A stretch of DNA of 64,000 nt, taken from NCBI RefSeq assembly GCF_949628265.1, contig NC_088787.1, positions 31,298,844-31,362,843 of the forward strand, given 5' to 3'. The notes beneath the pieces were generated by a model that was not told the DNA's origin, searched no databases, and was given only the letters and a program-made list of their open reading frames with translations. The stretch comes from Cloeon dipterum. Taxonomy: Eukaryota; Arthropoda; Insecta; Ephemeroptera; Baetidae. Of this stretch, positions 49,101 through 58,392 are shown piece by piece. Numbering within the stretch: the first letter of the stretch is position 1; every line of letters begins with the position of its first letter. The position numbers were made by a program, and so were the translations under genes.

Positions 49101-52100
49101 TGTCCGCGGCGACAAAATGCAACCCTTTGCTTTGATCTCTCGAGTGTGTGTGCGCGCGGGGCGGCTTTGAAAAAAATTATGCTGAGCCGACGTACTTGCG
49201 TGTCTTGCTTGTTGCCTACACGCACGAAAAGGAGGCGCGCGAGCGCGCGGGAGAGGAGAAGCAGCGGCAAAGATCAAAGGCGCGGTGGCTCGTGGCACCT
49301 GAAGCATCCTTCCCAGAAAACGCGCGGCTCACTCACAGAGATCGCTGCTCCGCGATTGTCGGACAGAATTCTCTCTTTCTCTCGGCCGAAATTCGATTCG
49401 AGGCGTGACATGCTCTGATTTCGCGACATCTTCGTTTCTCGGGACTCTTCACGTTTTACGGCCTGCGCACTTAAATCGCTTTAATGCGAACTCGAAAACT
49501 GTCGCATTTTCTGAATTCTTCTCGGACAAACAAAACCGTGACATGCGCGACGCAGCATTCCCTTCCCACATTCTATTTAAGTGTTTTGCTGCTTTATTAT
49601 GGAGTAATCACCAGAGATTTCCTAAATTTTAATTACTCTGCACGTGTGCGTTTCCCCTGCTTCTTTTCATTAGCCGGAATTTTTCGTACAAGTCAAATTG
49701 GTCTTTGTACAGAATTTCACAATTTGTTACAGGTAAAACTAACTGACTAATGGTCAGGATTTTCAGAATGGGCTTGTGCCCAAGAAAACGAAAAATAATT
49801 TTTTATGGCAGAAGATAACCTCCGAGTTTCAAAGTTTTTAAAAGGTGTAATTCTTCTATTCGCTTGCGTAATCAGAAAATAATTTGCATAAAGAGACTTT
49901 TAAAATTAAATTCCTGGCTGTGAATAGACAATTTCCCCCTTCAACAAAATAATTTCCTATTTTTAACAATTTTTTACGACGGGTTATAGGCATTGCATCA
50001 CATCCACGCAAACGGGAATTAAACAAATTTAACGCTAAAATGTTTTACAAATTTTCAAAATTGATATAAAAATATAGTTTTAGGTCAGTGTAGCTGTAAT
50101 TTGGTTTTAAGACATTTCTCCAACAAGACAAATCGATCAATGACTTTAATTTGATGCTCCGAAAAAAATGAAATTTGCCAGAGCTTTGTAAGTTTTTACT
50201 TGTTGTATGAAACTTCCACTTTTGACCCGAATTTTATTGTATTATTATTTTATTTCCCTAAAACACTACAATTTAAGCCTTTTTTTAGGAAAATTTAAAA
50301 AAAATTTACCTGGTTTCGTCAGCTCAGAAATGTTCAAAGCATCATGTTGCCAATTTCTCGGCAATATTCGAAAAATTTAAAGACTTTTCAGGAAATTTAA
50401 TGAAAAAATGACCCACCGATCGACTTGTCTCGTCAATTATATTATTTGTTTTTTAAACTTTTCCTATTCAAGGATTAATAACCTTCGGAGCATATAGGAA
50501 TTTCAATTAAAAATGTTTCAAATAAATCCTGCTTTTATTTTTAGTGTCTTAAATTGTTAAATTTCAAAACAAGTTCTTTTTAGTCGATTTCGGCAATATT
50601 AACTTTGAAAAAAAATCAATTTGAGTGCTAGAGACCCTTTTAGGTTTATAGATAGTTGTGGTCGATGGATGCTGGTAAAAAGAAAATTTCAAAGCGGGTA
50701 AATCAAAGAGATTTCACATCTCGGCATTTACAAAGGGTGCTTTTCCACTTATTCTGCCTCTTTGTCAACAAATTTACAGCTATTGCAACAATTTTTGAAC
50801 CCTATGATAGACCGGCGTGTTTCTTCAAAGCACGTTTGGTGGTCCGAAAAATATTCCTCGAGAGTACCAGCAACTTATTGGGTGCATGAGTGCGAGAAAC
50901 GAAACGCATCCGAGCATGCAGATAATATATATATGAATGCATTCCAGGGCGGCTAACTTCAGAGACTTTGGAAAATCAGGTAAAGAAGGAAAGGCCGACG
51001 ACAGAAACGCAAATATTTGTGGCCAATCATTTTTCACCGACGTTTTGCGGTGGAGTTATATCTCTTATTGAATCTGACGAGTACGAGATTATTATTTTTT
51101 TATCTAGAAAAGCAGGAGGAAGCTGTGTGTGCATGATCGAGCTTCTGTTTTCCTGCTGCACTGCTGTGGGTAAACATTTGACACCTCAAACGGTGATCGC
51201 GCACCTTTTAATTGCTTTCTCGATAAGCGGCTTTGAGCTCGTTATCCTTTGAAATATAGGGAAAAATTGCTGAGAGATGACACACGATTCTGCTTTTTTA
51301 TCCTTCTTTGTGCCGACAAAAGAGCACATTTGAGAAGAGAAATATTAATATTTTATTTATTTTTTTAGGGCTGTTAAAGCTTAACGTTTTTTTTATTATT
51401 ATTGTTGGACCATTAGGGGAAAAATTTTTGCGCGAAAATAAATATTTTCTTTGGTGTTTGGACGATTTAATATTGTCAAAAGGCTCATTTGATGGTACCG
51501 AAACGTTTGGAAGGTAGAAAACACAGTCAAAAAAATCACAGCCCATATGCTGTTTAATTTTCTGGAAAAATTGGCGCCCTAAATTTTTTGTAATTTTCAC
51601 AGGAGAGTCATGTGCATTTTCCACAGATTCCAGCAAAGTAATTTTATTCCAACTCATTAACCCGAAGTGTCTGGATTTTTGAAACTGCTCTTAGCCATTT
51701 TACGTGCAAATTAGATGGTTTTAGATAATTTTTAAACTTTTTTAGTGGAAAACAAATTAAAAATTAATACCAAAAGAGGAAGACATGTTGTCAACAGGTC
51801 TATAAATAGGAAAACAAAAAACTCGTCGACTGAAATACTTTTTAGGCAAAGATATTCTTTTAAAAATGAAATTCATGGAGTTTTAGCTGACCTAGAACAT
51901 GTTAAATTTAATTTTAGACGCCTCTAAACTGTCCAACTTCGCTTCCCACTTCTGGTTTTGCGTCTTCTTCAGGAACTGTTTTACAGTTTGCACAGCTCGC
52001 TCTGCGACACCATTCGACGCAGGGCTGTAAGGTGGGGTCCCGGGGCGGATAAGACACTTTTAGACTGTCTTGACGTGATTAAACTGGCTTAAAATTGCAT

Positions 52101-52698
52101 TATTTGCGCTAATTTGTCGATTGGAATCTCAGAGACAAATATTTGAGAGTCTAAAAGCACAAATTTTCTGTCTTAAAATTGGCTAAAAGCACAAATTTTC
52201 CTCATATAATTATTTTTCTGTCCTCTGTTTAATTTCCCCGAGTTGATCGACATAAAGAGAAATATTAAATATCTCACCGTGTAAGTAATGGCCTTTCCTC
52301 TCGTCGCACAGCTGCTGAGATGCTCGCTCTATGAAGAAAATGAGCACAGGGTGTCCGAAGTAGGCCTTCGGGAAGGGGTCGAGCAGGAGGATGCCGTGCA
52401 GGTCGCTGACGGGCATGTACCTGTCCGGAAAGACGACGGACAAGGTTTCCCAGGGGTCGGCGATGGCGACGTAAACGCGGCATTCGCTGTGTCCCTTGGT
52501 GCTGATGAGTAAGGTCGTGTTGACGTCGTGCACTCCGAAATTCTCGGACGCGGCCTCCAGATCCCTCCTGGCGGCCACCTGGAACATCCGCCACGAGTCC
52601 TCGGCCCATTTTTTCACGTTGTTGTGGCGGTCCGGATAGCCCACGGCCGCAGCCACCACCGTCAAAATCAGCGCGAAAATTGTGCGTGAGGACTTCAT
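43170..52698 (-). CDS. Secreted protein with a legumain/caspase-like (C13) pseudo-peptidase domain
   Basis: Five exons in transcription order: 52698-52278, 45359-45043, 44469-44158, 43766-43509 and 43352-43170. All are GT-AG with matching phases, giving 497 codons (496 aa). The N-terminus is a clear signal peptide (MKSSRTIFALILTVVAAAVG). Residues 141-246 form a Cys-rich module. From about residue 247 the pattern resembles family C13: ILSGGWNRQLSEYQSYQNV (legumain-like first strand and helix), then LVIYLNSPTLPNGNSLLWD (326 onward), where legumain has its catalytic HG strand, and NQVVLLVDQSYSGVF (372-386), where legumain has the Cys strand (C-x-S-G). Here His-Gly is replaced by Ser-Pro and the Cys position by Ser381, so peptidase activity is unlikely. 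I know no named family; the fold is inferred from motif order. An extracellular binding or scaffold role is possible but unproven. The first intron is 6.9 kb and rich in repeats. Confidence 0.8.
43408..43420. repeat. Poly-C run in the last intron
   Basis: Thirteen consecutive C in the intron between the last two exons of the secreted-protein gene. Seen directly. Confidence 0.9.
44505..45000 (-). repeat. Dispersed repeat family D, inverted copy in an intron
   Basis: On the minus strand: CTCGAGTTCTAATGAAGC, CACTGAGGTCAGTTAAGACC, ACCCTGGCGTCAGGGTACCC, CGGGCTCTGTATTAGTTCAA and GACCCTTTGGAAGCCATCAG, collinear with 55590-56275. It fills most of the intron between exons 2 and 3 of the secreted-protein gene. 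Confidence 0.65.
45500..46230. repeat. Repeat family A cluster with facing copies, intron 1
   Basis: A plus copy (about 45500-45900: AAATCCCGGGTTCTGACCGT, CGTTAGACTCGTCTCAACCT, ATAAACCCTCATCCCCCTTC), a minus copy (45920-46050: CACTGGCTATCTAGGGGAGG, ACAGTGTGCAGTTTTTGCAA) and a further plus copy (46060-46230: TGCCAAATCTCGGGATCTAA, CATTAGACTCATCTCAACCT). The first two face each other and form a long imperfect hairpin. Confidence 0.65.
46540..46925. promoter_or_regulatory. GC-rich island in intron 1
   Basis: A CpG-dense patch (GGGCCGGCGAGC, GCCGCCGCCTGCCCG) in AT-rich intron DNA, preceded by a TATA-like AGTATAAAAC near 46528. No protein-like ORF. An intronic promoter or enhancer is possible. Confidence 0.25.
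48960..49460. promoter_or_regulatory. GC-rich island in intron 1
   Basis: CpG-rich, with GTGTGTGTGCGCGCGGGGCG and GGAGGCGCGCGAGCGCGCGG. ORFs are open on both strands, which is a composition artefact. Function unknown. Confidence 0.25.
51892..52045 (-). mobile_element. Ty3/gypsy-type retroelement integrase remnant
   Basis: The minus-strand frame reads TPPYSPASNGVAERAVQTVK followed by a basic helix ending in KWEAKLD, then a stop at about 51892. This is the end of the DDE integrase core of retroelement Pol, with the catalytic Glu in the N-G-x-A-E-R motif. The rest of pol, gag and LTRs are not evident nearby, so it is a short fossil. It lies in intron 1 of the secreted-protein gene on the same strand. 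Family assignment is from motif recognition; BEL/Pao is less likely. Confidence 0.7.
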
Positions 52699-52775
52699 TT
52701 CTATTTCTTGCGTGATTTAGCAGTTCGCGGTAGCGGTGCTGGCGCGAGTGTGAGGGATGCACCGCCCGGATCGCG

Positions 52776-52781
52776 CTCTTT
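52776..52781 (-). promoter_or_regulatory. Weak TATA-like box of the secreted-protein gene
   Basis: On the minus strand GCTTAAAGAGCG lies about 80 nt before the ATG at 52698, in a GC-rich stretch. It is a plausible but weak core-promoter element. Confidence 0.25.
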
Positions 52782-53569
52782 AAGCACTCAGCAGCAACCA
52801 CCCCCCTCCTTCCAGGTCTCTATTTCCTTCGGCCCGCCTCCACTTCTGCTCAACCGATCTGTCCGCGCTGATTGCTCCGTTCGATTGGCTAAGCAAAGCC
52901 GAATTTTCTTTTTATCAAAATTAACTTTTTTTTTTAAAGAAGAATATTTATTTGTAATCTTTGGAAGTCCAGCCAATTCCGAAGAATTAACGGCTGGCGC
53001 TTATACATAGCTGCACAAGGCAGCATAATTTAATACAGTCGTGTACACATTATCATGAAATTAATGCAGTATTATGGTCGATAAGAGTTCGATTTAATTG
53101 TTTATAAGGCACTTTTTGATTTTTCGCTTAACATCACTTTTGTCTCTCAGATTTTTTAACTCACTCGGTTGCCTGATTTTTTTAATTCGTGGCAAATTCG
53201 GAGAGCTGAAGAAATTTGTAATATAAATATTTTATGGTTACCATTACCCGATTTCCCGGTAAAGCTCTTTGACTCGTATATCCCGGCATGAAATAAAGCA
53301 TTTCTGCACTCGATTTTTCCAGAACAAATATTAAAATTGCAAAAATGTAAAATCCGACTACCTCAAAATTTCCTCTCGCCAATTTATCAAAAAGCTGTTT
53401 TAAAAGTTAGCTTGTATTTCCAGCAAGACGTATGCCACCCACAGAAAGTTCTAAATTAATAAAGCATGATTTTATGAAAACCACAGTAGAAAAAACTAAA
53501 ACTAGAGAATACAAGACGTAAAATTTATGCAGGTGATTTTCCAAGAGCACCTTTCTGATGGAAAATTTA

Positions 53570-54605
53570 GAAAAATTGCCAAACCCTTGCAAGAGTATGA
53601 AAATAGCACATCATTCGATTCGTCTCGCTGAGCAGATTAAAAAAATGTCAAGTTTATCGAAATCTGACCACATTTTAAAGTATTAAGCCAGTTTGAAATT
53701 TGTTGAAATTACGGAGGCGCGGAAAATTGGAACTTTTGCTTCATTTTATGGATGAATTTTAGGTAAAATATAATAACAATACAAAAACACTAGAAAACGA
53801 CACTTGAAATTTTAAATAAAATTGTTTTTATGCCTTGCTGCGTCTTCCAATTTCCGGTCCATCGCATGTGTCTCTTTTTGTCAATTTCTTGCTCTGCTGA
53901 GCTTTTGGTATTTTGTTTTCTACATAACCGAAGCCACCGTCTTTCCCTTTAGAAATACGGAAAAAATAAAACCTCCGAGGAAATTCTGTGGCGAGACTTG
54001 TGAAAAATATCTTATCCAAAAGTTTGAGAGAAGCAGCGAAAATTTGTAAAAATTGATTAACCTTTTGATGTAGAGTGTTGCACGCATATTTTGCGTTTGA
54101 TAAACCATTAATTAATAAAACCATCGAGGAAGCTGCATTTAAATTAATCTCGATTACAACAATGACACTCAAAAATTAATTCCAGGGTATGAGAGATTTG
54201 GCTTAACGAAATAAAAATAGACGAAAATTCCAAAATTTTAGAGAAATTTCATTGCAGAAATACAGGCTATGGGAAAACTTGAAAATTGATTTAAAAACCA
54301 TGATGATTTTTGCTTTACGAGATTAATAGATTGATGGGTAATATTTTACACTCTGAAAACCGACTTAATTTTTATACATTGCAGTCATATTTGGCAAACA
54401 AAACGTTTTTAATGCTAATTAAATTGTATTATTATTTCAAATATCTTAAAAACACAGTAAACAACATTTTTTTAAATATTCCAATCCATTGACCAATCAC
54501 CAGCTTGTTTACTGGGTTGTGAGTCAACGTATACATATCGAGAAATAGTTAAAATTGCAAAAAATATCGGTCGATTCGTCTCGTCAAGGATAGGCAAATA
54601 AAATT
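53570..54605. repeat. Degenerate fragments of repeat family A
   Basis: Two short pieces keep the family core: ATCATTCGATTCGTCTCGCT near 53610, and GTTAAAATTGCAAAAAATAT with GGTCGATTCGTCTCGTC near 54550-54590. The sequence between them is AT-rich with nothing else recognised. Confidence 0.4.
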
Positions 54606-54947
54606 CCAAAATAACCTAAAAATCAATTTCTAAGAGTTGCCTCCATATAAAGCACAGTAAAAATTTCTTCTAATTTCATGTCTGCAGCAAACTAAGAAAA
54701 TACTATTATAATTTCTCGGAAGGTATACGGAGATTCCTTATAGTTAGTCTGCTTTCAAGGAAGCAGCGATTTGTTGATTCATCCATCAATATCCGGTATA
54801 ATAATCAATTTGACGGTTGCTCTTCTGCTTGACGAGAGTAGCAAAACCACAAATTCGAACCTTGGTGCAGGCAGGGGAATAAAATCAATTGAAAAGGGGT
54901 AGCGATCGATGGAGTGCACACACATGAAAATTCTATTAGTTCCTTTC

Positions 54948-54969
54948 TGTGTGTGTGTGTGTGTGTGTA
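54948..54969. repeat. (GT)n microsatellite
   Basis: Twenty-two bases of GT dinucleotide. Shorter CA runs lie nearby at 54917 and 55090. Confidence 0.9.
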
Positions 54970-55589
54970 TCTGGTTGCATGGCTCGTGATTATCAGGGGC
55001 GTGGTCGGCGAGAGATGATCCGCGTGTGTTGTGTGCATGCAGGCAAGGCTATTAGGAATAAGCAGCACCTGAAACTTCAAAGGAAGCCGACACACACACA
55101 CTATAAAAGCTGCGCTGTTGTGAGAGGAGGGGGTTTCTTTTTTCTTCTGGACCAGCTAAGACGATGCGAAGAAGACGACGCAGCCATAGCAGCCTCCGAG
55201 CATGTTTGGCAGCCCTTTTTTCCCCCATTTTTGGGGGTGCACTTTTGGCGCTGAAAAGCGGCATCTTCACATCTTAAGACGCACGCCGCTCAGCAGGAAA
55301 AAAATTAATTAGTCTCGCTGCAAGACTGATCAAAGGCTTTCAATGCTAATTACTATTATATCGCGTGTCTAATTCCCCGCTTTTATTGTTATTTCCTGCC
55401 CTCGGCACGTTGTGCACAAAGTTAATTAGTCTTGTTTATTCAAAAAGTCATAATAATGCATTAATTGTTTTGTTGACATTTTATAAAAATTCAGGAAATG
55501 CTATTACATAGTGATTTTATATCTTAGTTATGTTAACTGAACGTGCAAAGAGTGTTTAAATTTTTGTAATAATTAGATGTCAAAAAATT

Positions 55590-56275
55590 TAATGCCATTT
55601 TCCTGGGAATTTTAGGGTGAAATCTTGGCGTTCACAAAAATGAGAATATATCGAGTTCTACTGAAGCTATAGAACATTTAACTTTGTGCCAAAAGGTGCC
55701 CAATTAGACAGCCTACAATTTTTAAATCTTATTTTTTGGAATTTTAAAAATTCGAGTTATTTTTTAGTTAACGTTCTTAATATTTGAATATCTCAAACAC
55801 AATTTTTTTTATTAATTCCAAATAAAGGATTGCATGTTGTCCTGAGTGTGGGTAACATGCCTAGAAGTTTTCAAGATAATGTTAATCTCAGTTTTCGAGT
55901 GAAAATGGGTCAAGGGTTAAAAGAGGGCATTATTTAGTTTAGGGTAAATTTAAAGAAAATAAAAATTGCACGATCGGTAGATTTTTACCCAAGAAACCAG
56001 CCCTGAGGTCAGTTAAGAACACCATGACAGGGAAAAATTCTAACCCTGGCGTCAGGGTAGCCTTTGAGTGATTGATAAAATTAAATTCGCTTTTTTATTA
56101 GCTACTTTACTGACGCCTGATGGGCTCTGTATTGGTTCGATTTGCAACATCTGCACACTGTGTTGGAACGACCAAGTTAAGAGCTTCCAGAATAAGTTCA
56201 ACTTGACCCTTTGGAAGCCATAGGCGTGCCCAATTTCGGCACCAGGATTGTGAAAAATTAACATTTTTCTAAAAA
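55590..56275 (+). repeat. Dispersed repeat family D, longest copy
   Basis: Blocks: AATGAGAATATATCGAGTTC, CCCAATTAGACAGCCTACAA, CCCTGAGGTCAGTTAAGAAC, ACCCTGGCGTCAGGGTAGCC, GGGCTCTGTATTGGTTCGAT, AAGTTAAGAGCTTCCAGAAT and GACCCTTTGGAAGCCATAGG. It defines the family together with 38935-39440 and 44505-45000. Confidence 0.7.
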
Positions 56276-57249
56276 TTCTAAAAATATTATTGAAAATTAT
56301 TTTATAAAAACAACAAGCACACTACTTAGTTTGGAAAATGGAACATCCCTTTGATAAATTTATTTCCTTATTAGGAATACCAGTGAACAGCTCTAATTAA
56401 TTACCTGAGGTGTAATTGTGTATGAGGTAGAAAATCAAACTAATGCGGAAAATTATTTCCTGACATAAACGAAAAACGTGATTGTGGGGGGGCTTATTTG
56501 CTCAAAGACGCCGCGATTTTTTACGGTCATCGCTCGGTAAACATCTCACGGACAATTATTGAATAGCATGAATGGACACGCGGCTTGTTTATACTTTTCA
56601 TTCAGGCCGGATTAGCTGTAGCAAACACAATAATCAATAAACCATCCGCGCAAACACAAAGGTTAAGAGTGCGCCATTTCATGGTTATAAGTTACTTAGA
56701 GGGTTGAAATCTTTTTCCACCTTGAACTGGAATGCGCTGCTTTCAATTTGTTACAGACATCAAAAGAGGCGGCCTGCTTTTCTTTAAGTCCGGAGGGAAA
56801 GAAACAAGGCCTAACGGTTTCTACTGCACCGCCAAAGGTGTTTAGTTTGCATTTTTCATTTGTGACAGTGATCTCTTTAAATTGAGCGTGACCAATGTAT
56901 CCTAATCGGCCCTTCTTCTCTTAAAGTGGAATGATACTGGGCAACAAGTGAAATTTATTTAAATTGTTGGATGCCGTAAACAATTTGCAATAATAAAAAA
57001 GGACCTTCCTACACCAAAAATTCAAATTTTGCCAATTTTCTCCAAAATTTACAGCGCTTGAACATAATTTCTTGGCATATTCCGATTCCTCTCGTCGAGA
57101 TCCTGTCGAGCGGCCTCTTGTCTCAATTCTTTTTTAATAAATGGTGCCAAAGCGGGGCAATTGATTTTGATGCGCGGGCCAGAATCACCGTGGGCCGCCA
57201 ATTGCGCGCCGATGCCGATACCGATGCAAGAAGCAATCACCCAAGGCTG

Positions 57250-57595
57250 CAGCCACCACAAGTGAGGAGTGTTTTCGGCCAAAAATCCTTCTCTTTTCGA
57301 GTGGTTAGGCCATCGAATGACCTGCCACCAACACTTAAAGACTGCTGCGTGAAAGATTTTTCTGCACTTTGAAGAGAGCACTTGTGGCAACATTATGTGA
57401 TGTACAATTAAGTGATAGTAGGGCTCAGCGCGGCGTGAGATATATTATTATTGATCGTTTTTGCATTAAATGCTAGTGTCTGTCAGCCCATTCTTCCCTA
57501 TGTAAATTATTGACGAATTAAGATTTTATTTATATGCTTGTATGACTTGTCGAGGAGGGATAAACAACAATATAATATATTTATTTAAATAAAAA
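57250..57595 (+). mobile_element. 3' fragment of a second LINE
   Basis: The frame ending near 57370 reads KSFSFRVVRPSNDLPPTLKD, matching the conserved reverse-transcriptase tail R-x-x-x-x-W-N-x-L-P of non-LTR retrotransposons with Trp replaced by Ser. An AT-rich 3' segment with AATAAA follows, to about 57592. It is short and decayed; it differs in sequence from the LINE tail at 23340-23870. Confidence 0.5.
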
Positions 57596-57599
57596 CTAC

Positions 57600-58030
57600 A
57601 AAATTGGTGATTTTTTCAGGGTTTCAATGTTTGCACGCCAAAATCTCAGCTTCTAGAAGTCAGATTTGGAAAAACCGCACACCAATAGACTCGTCTTAAC
57701 ATCCCCTAGATAGCAAAAGTAATTTTAAGGGTGCCACCCCTTCATCCCCTTTTTGCTCCATAAAAACGTGTTTTTAATTTTTTTTTTGTTATTCTGCAGA
57801 ACAGAATTGAGTAATTATTACTGTAAAACCACTTCAATTCGTCATGGGATACGAAAATGAGTAAAATGATATCAAATTTTGTAAATGGGATAGTTAGAAC
57901 CCGAGATTTTGTCGGTGTCTCCAAAAGAAAACGTTCTTTTAAACATATCTCGGCTTCAAACCGTCAGAATAACCAAACCGCTCACCGTTAGACTCGTCGT
58001 GACCTCCACTATAGATAGCTGAAGCAGTCA
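57600..58030. repeat. Repeat family A copies upstream of the phosphatase gene
   Basis: A plus copy at 57600-57780 (ACCAATAGACTCGTCTTAAC, CATCCCCTAGATAGC) and a second plus copy at 57940-58030 (CGCTCACCGTTAGACTCGTC, GATAGCTGAAGC), with a short inverted block GTTAGAACCCGAGATTTTGT between them. They end about 360 bp before the phosphatase ATG. Confidence 0.6.
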
Positions 58031-58315
58031 AAATTCAAGTGGGATAGCAAAGATGTTCTAAATGGCCATTTTAATTAAAGAAAAAATAAATAATCAAGCT
58101 TTTCAACGTACTTTTAAAATACCAATTGAAATTTAAACTCATCTTATATAATTTAAATATATAATATCTGTGTGTGGCAGATGTTATCGGTTGGACATAT
58201 TATACTTTATGAGGCCTTTCAACTGATAATAACTCGTGCTAACCGCAAGCGTATTGAATAAATAATTATTTCTTGGCGCGCATGCGTTTTTCCTTCCCGC
58301 AATTTCAAGTATAGT

Positions 58316-58345
58316 TATTATATACGCGACTAGCTTCTACTCAGA
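58316..58345 (+). promoter_or_regulatory. TATA and initiator of the alkaline phosphatase gene
   Basis: TTATATAC near 58317-58324 is followed by ACTCAGAAG with TCAG at 58341, about 25 bp downstream and 50 bp before the ATG. GATA-type words (TTATC, TGATAA) occur at 58187 and 58221, as in gut-expressed genes; their use is inferred. Confidence 0.45.
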
Positions 58346-58392
58346 AGCTGCTTCATTTCGCTCTTAACTGTTTAAATTCATACCTCTCTAAA

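Noticed and set aside
54841..54875. GGTTCGAA box (minus strand) resembling a tRNA B box
   Set aside because: No A box or cloverleaf stems can be formed around it.
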